Below are positions 8,476 through 16,775 of a stretch of 64,000 bases of DNA, piece by piece. Under the pieces are notes generated by a model. The model was given only the letters and a program-made list of their open reading frames with translations, was not told the DNA's origin and ran no database searches. This DNA comes from Sphingomonas sp. Leaf22. GTDB lineage: Bacteria > Pseudomonadota > Alphaproteobacteria > Sphingomonadales > Sphingomonadaceae. The translations under genes were made by a program, and so were the position numbers. Positions within the stretch are counted from its first letter, which is position 1. Each line of letters starts with the position of its first letter. The stretch spans positions 62,001-126,000 of the forward strand of contig NZ_LMKP01000043.1 of the NCBI RefSeq assembly GCF_001421715.1, written 5' to 3'.

Positions 8476-9180
8476 ATGCTCGCCCCGCCCCCGATCGGCC
8501 GTTTCGTGATTGAGACGCCGCGCGCCGCCTTCGCGCTGGCAGGGGTGCCGTTCGGATGGCGGCGGGCGCTGGCCGGCGCACCACGGGCGAGCGGCGAACC
8601 GGTGATGCTGCTGCCCGGATTGTTCAACAGCGACCGGTCGAACACGATCCTGCGCCGCTATCTGCGCGCGCTCGGCCACGACGCGCATGGCTGGGAACTG
8701 GGGCGCAATTTCGGACAGCGCAGCATCGGGCCGGACGCGGGCGACCTGTTCGCGCGCATCGATGCCGTCGCGCAGGCGAGCGGACGGCCGGTGGCGCTGG
8801 TCGGGGTCAGTCTCGGCGGGATCATGGCGCGGCTGGCGGCGCATCGCCGGCCCGATCTGGTCGAACAGGTGGTGACCGTCGCCAGCCCCTATGCCGGGCC
8901 GGCGCGCTCGACCCATGTCTGGCGGCTGTACGAATGGATCAGCGGCGAGTCGGTCGACGATCCCGCCGTGCTGGCGCTGGCCGAAGAGGTCCGCCGCCCC
9001 CTGCCCGTTCCCGCCACCGCGATCTGGAGCGCCAGCGACGGGCTGGTCAACGGCATGGGCTGCCATGTGCCCGGCGAACCCGGCTGCCGCGCGGTCGAGG
9101 TGGTGAGCAGCCATTATGGCGTGCAGACCCGGCTGGTGGTGCTGCGCGCGGTAGCGGAGGCGCTGGCGGGGAACCGGTGA
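8476..9180 (+). CDS. Alpha/beta hydrolase family protein
   Basis: A 234-residue hydrolase with LLPGLFNSDRSNT near the N-terminus (oxyanion region), nucleophile elbow GVSLGG (Ser112), a candidate acid in WSASDGLV and a late histidine in SSHYGVQTR. The sequence resembles PGAP1/lipase-like esterases. Its ATG follows the DUF2459 stop by two bases. No lid domain is evident. The substrate is unknown. Confidence 0.8.
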   Translation: MLAPPPIGRFVIETPRAAFALAGVPFGWRRALAGAPRASGEPVMLLPGLFNSDRSNTILRRYLRALGHDAHGWELGRNFGQRSIGPDAGDLFARIDAVAQASGRPVALVGVSLGGIMARLAAHRRPDLVEQVVTVASPYAGPARSTHVWRLYEWISGESVDDPAVLALAEEVRRPLPVPATAIWSASDGLVNGMGCHVPGEPGCRAVEVVSSHYGVQTRLVVLRAVAEALAGNR

Positions 9181-9188
9181 GAATTTTT

Positions 9189-9293
9189 CCCCTCCCTGGA
9201 AGGGAGGGGCCGGGGGTGGGTTGGCCCGTGAGGGAACGATAGCGCGCCACAACGGGCCTACCCACCCCCGACCCCTCCCTTGTCAGGGAGGGG
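9189..9293. repeat. CCCCTCCCTG-bounded inverted repeat
   Basis: Each end is itself a short palindrome: CCCCTCCCTGGAAGGGAGGGG on the left and the matching form with TTGTCA on the right. Inner arms GGGGGTGGGTTGGCCCGT and ACGGGCCTACCCACCCCC make a long hairpin. A compact relative is at 42805-42846. It separates two convergent genes. Confidence 0.75.
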
Positions 9294-9305
9294 AGTTGAC
9301 ACGAC

Positions 9306-9545
9306 TCAATCGTCGTCCCGCTCGCGCCGACGCCGCGCGTCTTCCTTGCGCATCTCGCGGCCCTCACGAGCTTCCTTCTTGCGCATCTTGCGGCCGTAAT
9401 TGCGGTCGGCCTCAGACTGGCTGGTCGTCGTCCAGTCGATCACCTGCGCACCGGCGCGGACCGGCGCGGTCGCGACGTTCCACACCGTGCTGACACAGCC
9501 CCCGGTCAGCGGCACCAGCGCCAGCATCACCCACCCCAATCGCAT
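9306..9545 (-). CDS. Small lipoprotein with a highly charged C-terminus
   Basis: A 79-residue protein with a lipoprotein signal peptide ending in LTGGC (Cys17). The remainder becomes strongly charged: a run rich in Arg, Lys, Glu and Asp from about residue 50 to the end, probably a single helix. It lies ten bases downstream of the glycerophosphodiesterase gene and is probably cotranscribed with it. I do not recognise a named family; the length and lipobox make it a credible real gene. Confidence 0.7.
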   Translation of the reverse strand: MRLGWVMLALVPLTGGCVSTVWNVATAPVRAGAQVIDWTTTSQSEADRNYGRKMRKKEAREGREMRKEDARRRRERDDD

Positions 9546-9555
9546 CCACCGCCCC

Positions 9556-10581
9556 TCAATATGGTTTGTCGCGTACCTGCGCCCCGATTAGCGGGAAATC
9601 GGTGAAGAAACCATCGACGCCGGCGGCGACCGCATCGGCGATCTCCTGCCCCACCCGGCCATGCACCTCGGGTCCGCCGGCCACGCGATAGAATTCGGGC
9701 AGGAAGACATTCTCGGCACGATAGGTCCATGGATGGACGCGCAAGCCCACGACGTGCGCGTCATGGACCAGCGGCTTGTCCGCGCCGACCATCGACTTGT
9801 TCGGTCCGATCCCGAAGGCATAGGTCGCGACCGCCTTCAATCCGGCCGGGGTCGCCATCGTTTGATAGCTATCGACGGCATGATCGGCCGGGCCGCCGGT
9901 CGCATCCATCAACTGGATCAGGCGGATGGCGGTCAGTTTCTTCAACGCCTTGAGATTGTTCACCTCGAACGACTGGATGAACACCGGTGCCTTCGCACTG
10001 TCCCAGCCGGCGGCGCGCAGGTCGCGGACGAGATGCGCCTCCATCGGATGGCCGATCGACGCGAAATAGGTCGGGTGCTTGGTCTCGGGATAGATGCCGA
10101 TCGTCCGTCCGGTCGCCGCGGTGGCGCGCTTGGCCAGCGCGATCACCTCGGCCAGCGTCGGGATCGGTTGCTGCCCGTCATAGCGGGTATTGCCGGAGCG
10201 CAGTTGCGGCAGGCGCTCCTTCGCCCGCAACGTGCGCAGTTCGGCGAGCGTGAAATCCTCGGTGAACCAGCCGGTGACCTGCTGCCCGTCGATCGTCTTC
10301 GTCGCGCGGCGGGCGGCGAATTCGGGGTGGGCGGCGACATCGGTGGTGCCCGAAATCTCGTTTTCGTGCCGGGCGACGAACACATTATCCTTCGTCAGCA
10401 CGAGATCGGGTTCGATGAAGTCCGCGCCCTGTTCGATCGCGAGTTCATACGCGGCGAGGGTATGTTCGGGGCGCGACCCGCTTGCCCCGCGATGCGCGAT
10501 CACGATCGGCGTCGCGTCGATCGGTCGTTCCTCGGTCATCGTGCCCATCCCCAGCATCGCCAGCAAAACCGTACCTAACAT
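9556..10581 (-). CDS. glpQ: Glycerophosphodiester phosphodiesterase (GlpQ type)
   Basis: Hydrolyses glycerophosphodiesters to glycerol 3-phosphate and an alcohol. The motif IAHRGASGSRPEHTLAAY gives His30 and Arg31; the metal-binding EPDL and RHENEISGTTD follow. The length (341) and the inserted segment between the motifs match the longer periplasmic GlpQ rather than the short cytosolic UgpQ. The N-terminus is hydrophobic but short, so export is probable rather than certain. It is divergent from the paoABC operon. Confidence 0.9.
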   Translation of the reverse strand: MLGTVLLAMLGMGTMTEERPIDATPIVIAHRGASGSRPEHTLAAYELAIEQGADFIEPDLVLTKDNVFVARHENEISGTTDVAAHPEFAARRATKTIDGQQVTGWFTEDFTLAELRTLRAKERLPQLRSGNTRYDGQQPIPTLAEVIALAKRATAATGRTIGIYPETKHPTYFASIGHPMEAHLVRDLRAAGWDSAKAPVFIQSFEVNNLKALKKLTAIRLIQLMDATGGPADHAVDSYQTMATPAGLKAVATYAFGIGPNKSMVGADKPLVHDAHVVGLRVHPWTYRAENVFLPEFYRVAGGPEVHGRVGQEIADAVAAGVDGFFTDFPLIGAQVRDKPY

Positions 10582-10654
10582 CTGCGATCCCTTCGCAACA
10601 GGAAACCGTTTCGATCGGGAACGTTAGCCGATGTGACCAACGGAGCGCCGACCC

Positions 10655-11176
10655 ATGCATTTCACCATCAACGGCCAGCCGCATCAGGCGGAGGTGGACA
10701 TCCGCACCACCCTGCTCGACCTGCTGCGCGAACATCTTTCGCTCACCGGCAGCAAGAAGGGCTGCGACCATGGCCAATGCGGGGCGTGCACCGTGCTGGT
10801 GAACGGCCGCCGCATCAATTCCTGCCTCACGCTCGCCGTGATGCATCAGGATGACGAGATCGTGACGATCGAGGGGCTGGGCACACCCGAAAAACTGCAC
10901 CCGCTCCAAGCCGCGTTCGTCAAGCATGACGGATTCCAGTGCGGATACTGCACGCCCGGACAGATTTGTTCGGCGGTCGGCATGCTCGACGAGGTCGAGA
11001 AGGGCTGGCCCAGCCATGTCAGCGCCGACCTCGACGATCCCGATTTCACCGACGACGAGATTCGCGAGCGGATGAGCGGCAATCTGTGCCGCTGTTCGGC
11101 CTATCCCAATATCGTCGACGCGATCCGCGAAGTCGCCGACGCCAAACAACCGGTTCGGGCGGAGGCAGCGGAATGA
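10655..11176 (+). CDS. paoA: Aldehyde oxidoreductase [2Fe-2S] subunit (PaoA/XdhA-small type)
   Basis: A 173-residue electron-transfer subunit. Both clusters of the xanthine-oxidase family are present: KKGCDHGQCGACT with a later NSC (plant-type [2Fe-2S]) and FQCGYCTPGQ with GNLCRCS (second [2Fe-2S]). Unlike E. coli PaoA there is no twin-arginine leader, and an in-frame TGA 21 bases upstream of the ATG excludes one. The enzyme is therefore predicted to be cytoplasmic. It is the first gene of a three-gene operon, overlapping paoB by ATGA. Confidence 0.9.
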   Translation: MHFTINGQPHQAEVDIRTTLLDLLREHLSLTGSKKGCDHGQCGACTVLVNGRRINSCLTLAVMHQDDEIVTIEGLGTPEKLHPLQAAFVKHDGFQCGYCTPGQICSAVGMLDEVEKGWPSHVSADLDDPDFTDDEIRERMSGNLCRCSAYPNIVDAIREVADAKQPVRAEAAE

Positions 11177-12150
11177 AACTGTTCGACTATGCCAAGGCCG
11201 ACAGCGCCGAAGCCGCGACCCGCGAAGGCGCGGTGGCCGATACCAAGTTTATCGCGGGCGGCACCAACCTGCTCGACCTGATGAAATTGCAGGTCGAAAC
11301 GCCCGCGCGGCTGGTCGATATCAGCCGCCTGCCGCTGAACGATATCGAGGAGATCGACGGCGGCGGGATACGGATCGGGGCGCTCGTCCCCAATTCCGAC
11401 CTCGCGGCCGACCCGATCATCCGCGAGCGGTACGAGGTGCTGAGCCGCGCGCTGCTGGCCGGGGCGTCGGGGCAGTTGCGCAACAAGGCGTCGACCGGCG
11501 GCAACCTGCTGCAACGGACGCGCTGCTATTATTTCTACGAAACGGCGGCGCGCTGTAACAAGCGGGTGCCGGGGTCGGGCTGCGACGCTCAGGAAGGCTC
11601 CAACCGCATCCTCGCCGTGCTTGGCACCAGTGACAAGTGCATCGCGACCCATCCGAGCGACATGGCGGTGGCGATGCGCGCGCTCGACGCGACGATCGTG
11701 ACGCTGGGCAGCGATGGCGAGCGGCGACGCATTCCGATCGGCGACTTCTATCGCCTGCCCGGCGACACGCCCGATATCGAGAATGTGCTGCGTGCCGGTG
11801 AACTCATCACCCATGTCGAATTGCCGCCGGCACCGGCGGGCAAGCAGACCTATCGCAAGGTCCGCGACCGCGCCTCCTATGCGTTCGCGCTGGTGTCGAT
11901 CGCCGGGATCGTCGGGCAAGAGAACGGCAAGATCACCTCGGCGCGCCTTGCGTTCGGAGGACTCGGCCCGATGCCGTGGCGCAACGAAGCCGTCGAGAAC
12001 GCACTGGTCGGGCAGGCCCCGTCCGATGCGCTGTTCGGGCAGGCCGCCGATCTATTGCTGCAAGACGCCAAGGGCTTCGGCAGCAACGACTTCAAGATTC
12101 CTCTGACCCGGCGCACGCTGATCGCGACGCTGCGGGAGTTGACCGCATGA
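11173..12150 (+). CDS. paoB: Aldehyde oxidoreductase FAD-binding subunit (PaoB type)
   Basis: A 325-residue FAD subunit of the molybdenum hydroxylase. The FAD loop FIAGGTNLLDLMK is at about residues 30-42. An inserted segment holds four cysteines (RTRCYYF, ARCNKR, GSGCDA and DKCIAT), the arrangement that binds an additional [4Fe-4S] cluster in PaoB and in 4-hydroxybenzoyl-CoA reductase. The start overlaps the paoA stop (ATGA) and the stop overlaps the paoC start, so the three genes are coupled. Confidence 0.9.
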   Translation: MKLFDYAKADSAEAATREGAVADTKFIAGGTNLLDLMKLQVETPARLVDISRLPLNDIEEIDGGGIRIGALVPNSDLAADPIIRERYEVLSRALLAGASGQLRNKASTGGNLLQRTRCYYFYETAARCNKRVPGSGCDAQEGSNRILAVLGTSDKCIATHPSDMAVAMRALDATIVTLGSDGERRRIPIGDFYRLPGDTPDIENVLRAGELITHVELPPAPAGKQTYRKVRDRASYAFALVSIAGIVGQENGKITSARLAFGGLGPMPWRNEAVENALVGQAPSDALFGQAADLLLQDAKGFGSNDFKIPLTRRTLIATLRELTA

Positions 12151-14366
12151 CCACCAACGCACTCCGCATGGACAAGGCGGTCGAGAACAGCCTGCTCGAC
12201 ACCAGTGTCCAAGGCATCATCGGCAAGGGGATCGAACGAATCGACGGTCCGCTGAAGGTCGCCGGACAGGCCACCTATTCGGCCGAATATGATTTTCCGA
12301 ACCTCGCCTACGGCTTCCTCGTCCGTGCAACCTTCCCGGCGGGCAAGATCACGTCGGTCGATGCCGAGGGAGCGAAGGCGCTGCCCGGCGTGATCGACGT
12401 CGTCGTCGACCTGAAGACCTTCATCCGCAACGCCCAGCAGGGCGGCGAGACCGGAGCCCCGACGCAGGGGGTCAAGGACGTGGCCTATTTCGGCGAGCCG
12501 GTCGCGATCGTCGTCGCCGAAAGCTATGAGGTCGCGCGCGACGCCGCGCAACTGGTCACGATCCGCCATGACCCGGCCGAGGGCGTTTTCACCTTCGACG
12601 ATCATGTCGATGATGCGATCAAGCCGCCGCCCGGATCGATGCCGCCCTATCACAGCCAGGGCGATCTGGATCGGGCGATGGCCGACGCCGCCTTCACGGT
12701 CGACGATGTGTGGCGAACCCCGTCGCAGAATTCGGCGGCGATGGAGCCGCATGCCTCGATCGCGGTATGGGACGATGACGGGCTGACGCTCTACGGATCG
12801 TTGCAGATGCCGTCGTCGGACAAGCAGCAACTCGCCAAGTCGCTGGGCGAACGCCAGTCGAAGGTGCGGATCGTCGCGCGCTATATCGGTGGCGGTTTCG
12901 GGTCGAAGCTCGGGATTTCGCCGGACACCGTCGCGACCGCGCTGGCGGCGAAGGCGGTCGGGCGGCCGGTCAAGACGGTGATGACCCGCCAGCAGGTGTT
13001 CGACGCGACCGTGCGGCGGTCGAACACGCAGCAACGCTTCCGCCTTGCCGCCGATGCCGATGGCAAGCTGACCGGGATCGGGCACGAAACGCTGTGTTCG
13101 AACCTGCCGGGCGAAGGCTATTTCGAACCGGCCGGACAGGCGACGCAATTCCTGTACGGCGGTGCGAACCGGATCATCAAACATGATGTGGTCGAACTGA
13201 ACCGGACCCTGTCGGGATCGATGCGCGCGCCGGGCGAGGCGGTCGGGCTGCTGGCGCAGGAAAATGCGATGGACGAACTGGCCGAACAGATCGGCATCGA
13301 TCCGGTCGAGCTGCGCCGCCGCAACGATCCGGCCAAGGACCCGCAGAAGGACGTGCCCTTTTCGACGCGGACGCTGACCCGTTGCCTCGATGCGGGCGCG
13401 AAGGCGTTCGGCTGGGATCAGCGCAACAAGACGCCTGCGGCCAAGCGCGAGGGCGACTGGCTGATCGGGCACGGCATGGCGGCGACGACGCGCACGAACA
13501 TGCTGCAACCAAGTGAGGCGCAGGTGTCGATCGGTCCCGACGGACGGGCCATGGTCGAAACCGACATGACCGATATCGGCACCGGAACCTACACCATCCT
13601 CGCCCAGATCGCGGGCGAGATCCTCGGCCTGCCGGTCGAGCGGGTGGCGGTGCATCTGGGCGACACCAATTCGCCGCCGGGTGCGGGATCGGGCGGTTCA
13701 TGGGGTGCCGGCAGCAGCGGGTCGTCGGTCTATCTGGCGGCACAGGCGCTGCGCGAGAAGCTGGCCAAGGCGATGGGCGTCGAACCCGACAACATGACGC
13801 TGAAGGACGGCCATGCCATTGCCGGCAACCGCCGGGTCGCGATCGGCGAACTGGTCGGCGACGGAATCACGGCCAAGGGGTCGATCGAGCCGGGCAAACA
13901 GGAAAAGGAAACGACGCAGGCGGGCTATGGCGCGCATTTCTGCGAAGTGAAGGTGCATGCCGTCACCGGCGAGGTGCGGGTGACGCGCTGGCATTCGACG
14001 TTCGAGGCGGGACGCATCCTCAATGCGCAGACTGCGCGGTCGCAGTGCATTGGCGGCATCGTGTTCGGCATCGGCACGGCGTTGACCGAGGAACTGGTCC
14101 ATGACGATCGCGACGGGCGCATCGTCAACCACGACCTCGCCGAATATCATGTGCCGGTCCATGCCGACATTCCGCACATGGACATCGCCTTCCTCGACGA
14201 CCGCGACCACCACGCCAACCCGCTGCATGCGAAGGGGATCGGCGAACTGGGCATCGGTGGTGCCGGCGCGGCGGTGACCAACGCGATCTATAACGCGACC
14301 GGCGTGCGGGTGCGCGACTATCCGGCCACGCTGGACAAGCTGCTCGAAGGATTGCCGGCGCTGTAA
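12147..14366 (+). CDS. paoC: Aldehyde oxidoreductase molybdopterin-binding subunit (PaoC type)
   Basis: The catalytic subunit (739 residues) of a xanthine-oxidase-family enzyme. It binds the molybdopterin cofactor through segments such as RYIGGGFGSKLG and SGGSWGAGSSGSSV. The C-terminal GIGELGIGGAGAAVTNAI carries the conserved active-site glutamate. The set order small, medium, large matches E. coli paoABC, an aromatic aldehyde oxidase. No XdhC/PaoD-type insertion chaperone is encoded next to it. A xanthine dehydrogenase function is less likely given the subunit order and the extra Fe-S insert in PaoB. Confidence 0.9.
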   Translation: MTTNALRMDKAVENSLLDTSVQGIIGKGIERIDGPLKVAGQATYSAEYDFPNLAYGFLVRATFPAGKITSVDAEGAKALPGVIDVVVDLKTFIRNAQQGGETGAPTQGVKDVAYFGEPVAIVVAESYEVARDAAQLVTIRHDPAEGVFTFDDHVDDAIKPPPGSMPPYHSQGDLDRAMADAAFTVDDVWRTPSQNSAAMEPHASIAVWDDDGLTLYGSLQMPSSDKQQLAKSLGERQSKVRIVARYIGGGFGSKLGISPDTVATALAAKAVGRPVKTVMTRQQVFDATVRRSNTQQRFRLAADADGKLTGIGHETLCSNLPGEGYFEPAGQATQFLYGGANRIIKHDVVELNRTLSGSMRAPGEAVGLLAQENAMDELAEQIGIDPVELRRRNDPAKDPQKDVPFSTRTLTRCLDAGAKAFGWDQRNKTPAAKREGDWLIGHGMAATTRTNMLQPSEAQVSIGPDGRAMVETDMTDIGTGTYTILAQIAGEILGLPVERVAVHLGDTNSPPGAGSGGSWGAGSSGSSVYLAAQALREKLAKAMGVEPDNMTLKDGHAIAGNRRVAIGELVGDGITAKGSIEPGKQEKETTQAGYGAHFCEVKVHAVTGEVRVTRWHSTFEAGRILNAQTARSQCIGGIVFGIGTALTEELVHDDRDGRIVNHDLAEYHVPVHADIPHMDIAFLDDRDHHANPLHAKGIGELGIGGAGAAVTNAIYNATGVRVRDYPATLDKLLEGLPAL

Positions 14367-14505
14367 ATCCTCCCCGCGCCGCGGGGAGGGGGACCAGCGA
14401 AGCTGGTGGAGGGGGTTGGCCTCGCAACGCAACGTTAACGCATGCGGCCCGCCCCCCTCCACGACCGCTGCGCGGTGGTCCCCCTCCCCGTACCGGGGAG
14501 GATTT
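14367..14505. repeat. CTCCCCG-bounded palindromic repeat, copy 2
   Basis: The outer arms are AATCCTCCCCGCGCCGCGG and CCGGGGAGGATT; GGTGGAGGGGG faces CCCCCCTCCACGACC. The core reads CAACGTTAACGCATGCGG, related to the core of the copies at 6791 and 19215. It starts at the last base of paoC's stop region and likely ends that transcript. Confidence 0.75.
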
Positions 14506-14530
14506 AGGGGCGGTAGAGCCTTGTTCGCGT

Positions 14531-14559
14531 TTGCGGCAATCCTACCTGTCATGTATCTG
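14531..14559 (+). promoter_or_regulatory. Candidate sigma-70-type promoter of sdhB
   Basis: TTGCGG and TATCTG are separated by 17 bases and lie 50 bases before the sdhB ATG, downstream of the repeat. sdhB is physically separate from sdhCDA, so it needs its own promoter; this is the best match seen, but the -10 element is weak. Confidence 0.35.
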
Positions 14560-14609
14560 ACGCGCAGACCGGGCGGGTTTGCCGTCCCAAGCCGAACCGA
14601 GCGAGCACC

Positions 14610-15389
14610 ATGGCCGAATTCCGTTTGCCCAAAAACAGTCGCATCCAGAAGGGCACGACCCACAAGTCGTCGACGTCGGGCCGGATCAAGAAATTCAAGG
14701 TCTATCGCTACGACCCCGATTCGGGCCAGAATCCGCGCTACGACGATTTCGAGATCGATCTCGACGAATGCGGGCCGATGGTGCTCGACGCGCTCATCAA
14801 GATGAAGTCGGAACAGGACCCCTCGCTGACTTTCCGCCGGTCGTGCCGCGAAGGCATTTGCGGATCGTGTTCGATGAACATCGACGGCCGCAACGGCCTC
14901 GCCTGCACCACCGCGATCGAGGATATCAAGGGCGATATCCGCATTACGCCGCTGCCGCATATGGACGTCATCAAGGATCTGGTGCCGGACTTCACGCATT
15001 TCTACGCGCAATATGCCTCGATCAAACCGTGGCTGCAGACCGTGACCCCGGAACCCGCCGGCAAGGAACGGCTCCAGTCGCCCGAGGACCGCAACAAGCT
15101 CGACGGGCTGTACGAGTGTATCCTGTGCGCCTGCTGCTCGACCTCGTGCCCCAGCTATTGGTGGAACAGCGACAAGTTTCTCGGCCCCGCGATCCTGTTG
15201 CAGGCCTATCGCTGGCTGGCCGACAGCCGCGACGAGATGACCGGCGAGCGTCTCGACGAGCTGGAAGATCCGTTCCGCCTGTATCGTTGCCACACGATCA
15301 TGAACTGCGCGAACGTGTGCCCGAAAGGGCTGAACCCCGCCAAGGCGATCGCCGAGATCAAGAAGATGGAAGTCGAACGGATCATCTGA
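14610..15389 (+). CDS. sdhB: Succinate dehydrogenase iron-sulfur subunit SdhB
   Basis: A 259-residue subunit that carries electrons from the SdhA flavin to ubiquinone. All three clusters are readable: SCREGICGSCS with a later ACTT for [2Fe-2S]; CILCACCSTSCPS for [4Fe-4S]; and CHTIMNCANVCPKGLNP for [3Fe-4S]. The protein is otherwise canonical. It is unlinked from sdhCDA, which lies 11.5 kb away on the opposite strand with sixteen other features in between. Confidence 0.97.
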   Translation: MAEFRLPKNSRIQKGTTHKSSTSGRIKKFKVYRYDPDSGQNPRYDDFEIDLDECGPMVLDALIKMKSEQDPSLTFRRSCREGICGSCSMNIDGRNGLACTTAIEDIKGDIRITPLPHMDVIKDLVPDFTHFYAQYASIKPWLQTVTPEPAGKERLQSPEDRNKLDGLYECILCACCSTSCPSYWWNSDKFLGPAILLQAYRWLADSRDEMTGERLDELEDPFRLYRCHTIMNCANVCPKGLNPAKAIAEIKKMEVERII

Positions 15390-15413
15390 TCGCTTCGTGC
15401 CCCATTATTTCCA

Positions 15414-15460
15414 CCCCGTTCGGTTCGAAGCTGCGCTCGAAGCAAACGGGGTGGGATGGG
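15414..15460. repeat. TTCGAGC-family repeat, short copy
   Basis: CCCCGTTCGGTTCGAAGCTG is followed directly by CGCTCGAAGCAAACGGGG, so the outer ends of the larger TTCGAGC family are joined without the central part. It lies in the 105-bp sdhB-zapE gap. Confidence 0.6.
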
Positions 15461-15494
15461 CAAACGGGGTGGAGTTGGTAAGGGTCGGACGCGG

Positions 15495-16598
15495 ATGACC
15501 GTCCTCACCCGCTACGACGGCCTCGTCACCGCCGGCGAACTCCGCCCCGACCCCGAACAGCGCGCCGCGGCCGAGCGCCTGTCGCGCCTCGCCGACGAAC
15601 TCGACTCCCCACCGAAGCGCGGGCTGTTCGCCCGTCTGACCGGCCGCGACGCCCCTGCCCCGCGTGGCGTGTACCTGTGGGGCGGCGTCGGGCGCGGCAA
15701 GTCGATGCTGATGGACCTGTTCTACGACTGCGTGAACGATCCGGCCAAGCGCCGCGTCCATTTCCACGCCTTCATGATCGAGGTTCATGCCCGCCTCGCG
15801 ACCGAACGCGCCAAGGAAGCGGGCAACCCGGTGCCGCCGGTCGCCGAGGCGCTGGCGAAGGACCTGAAACTGCTCGCCTTCGACGAAATGGTCATCAACA
15901 ACACCGCCGATGCGATGGTGCTGTCACGACTGTTCACCGAGATGATGACGCATGGCGTGACGATCGTCGCCACGTCGAACCGCCCGCCGGTCGATCTCTA
16001 CAAGGACGGATTGCAGCGCGACAGCTTCCTGCCGTTCATCGCGCTGCTCGAATCGAACCTCGACGTGCTGCCGCTGAACGGTCCGACCGATTATCGCCGC
16101 GACCGGCTGGGCGCGGTCGATACGTGGCTGGTGCCCAACGGCCCGGCCGCGACCGCCGCGCTGTCGGCGGCGTTCTTTCGCCTGACCGATTATCCGGTCG
16201 AGGACGCGGCGAACGTGCCGTCGTGCGACCTCGATATCGGCGGGCGGACGCTGCACGTGCCCAAGGCGCTGAAGGGCGTTGCGGTGTTCAGCTTCTCGCG
16301 CCTGTGCCGCGAAGCGCGCGGCGCACCCGATTATCTGGAAATCGCGCGGACGTTCCACACCGTCATTCTGGTCGGTATCCCGGTACTCGGCCCCGACAAC
16401 CGCAACGAAGCGGCACGGTTCGTGACGCTGATCGACGCGCTGTACGAATATCGCGTCAAGCTGCTGGCGGCGGCCGACGCGCAGCCGGGCGACCTGTATC
16501 CCCGTGGCGACGGCCGGTTCGAATTCGACCGCACGATCAGCCGGCTGGAGGAAATGCGGTCGGAGGAATATCTCGCCAAGGGCCATGGCGAGGGGTAG
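15495..16598 (+). CDS. zapE: Cell division protein ZapE (AFG1-type ATPase)
   Basis: An AAA-like ATPase of 367 residues. Walker A is GGVGRGKS (63-70), Walker B is LLAFDEM, and the TSNRPP sensor and LPFIALLESNLDVLPL segments are typical of the AFG1/ZapE family. In E. coli ZapE acts on the Z-ring during stress-affected division. The start is MTVLTRYDG; an upstream in-frame start would add residues encoded by repeat sequence. It follows sdhB on the same strand, a pairing commonly seen in alphaproteobacteria. Confidence 0.92.
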   Translation: MTVLTRYDGLVTAGELRPDPEQRAAAERLSRLADELDSPPKRGLFARLTGRDAPAPRGVYLWGGVGRGKSMLMDLFYDCVNDPAKRRVHFHAFMIEVHARLATERAKEAGNPVPPVAEALAKDLKLLAFDEMVINNTADAMVLSRLFTEMMTHGVTIVATSNRPPVDLYKDGLQRDSFLPFIALLESNLDVLPLNGPTDYRRDRLGAVDTWLVPNGPAATAALSAAFFRLTDYPVEDAANVPSCDLDIGGRTLHVPKALKGVAVFSFSRLCREARGAPDYLEIARTFHTVILVGIPVLGPDNRNEAARFVTLIDALYEYRVKLLAAADAQPGDLYPRGDGRFEFDRTISRLEEMRSEEYLAKGHGEG

Positions 16599-16639
16599 CG
16601 CCTGCCGTCCTCCATCCCTCACTCCCCATTGCAACAGTC

Positions 16640-16760
16640 CCGTTTGCTTCGAGCGCAGGTTCGAGCCTATCGAGAACCGAAGTTGAGAAGGGGTTGACCC
16701 AAGCGACCCGTTCTCGACGGACGCTTCTCGACTACGCTCGAAGCTGCTCGAACCGAACGG
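16640..16760. repeat. TTCGAGC-family palindromic repeat, long copy
   Basis: The ends are CCGTTTGCTTCGAGCGCAGG and GCTCGAAGCTGCTCGAACCG; inside are TCGAGAACCGAAGTTGAGAA and TTCTCGACGGACGCTTCTCG. It fills the space between the convergent zapE and hrpB genes. Similar copies are at 20389, 43655 and 52351. Confidence 0.7.
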
Positions 16761-16775
16761 TTGGGGCGAAGCAGA

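Noticed and set aside
11877..15293. Two long minus-strand frames across paoC and sdhB
   Set aside because: They cover two unrelated plus-strand genes and a repeat; composition is that of antisense GC-rich codons.
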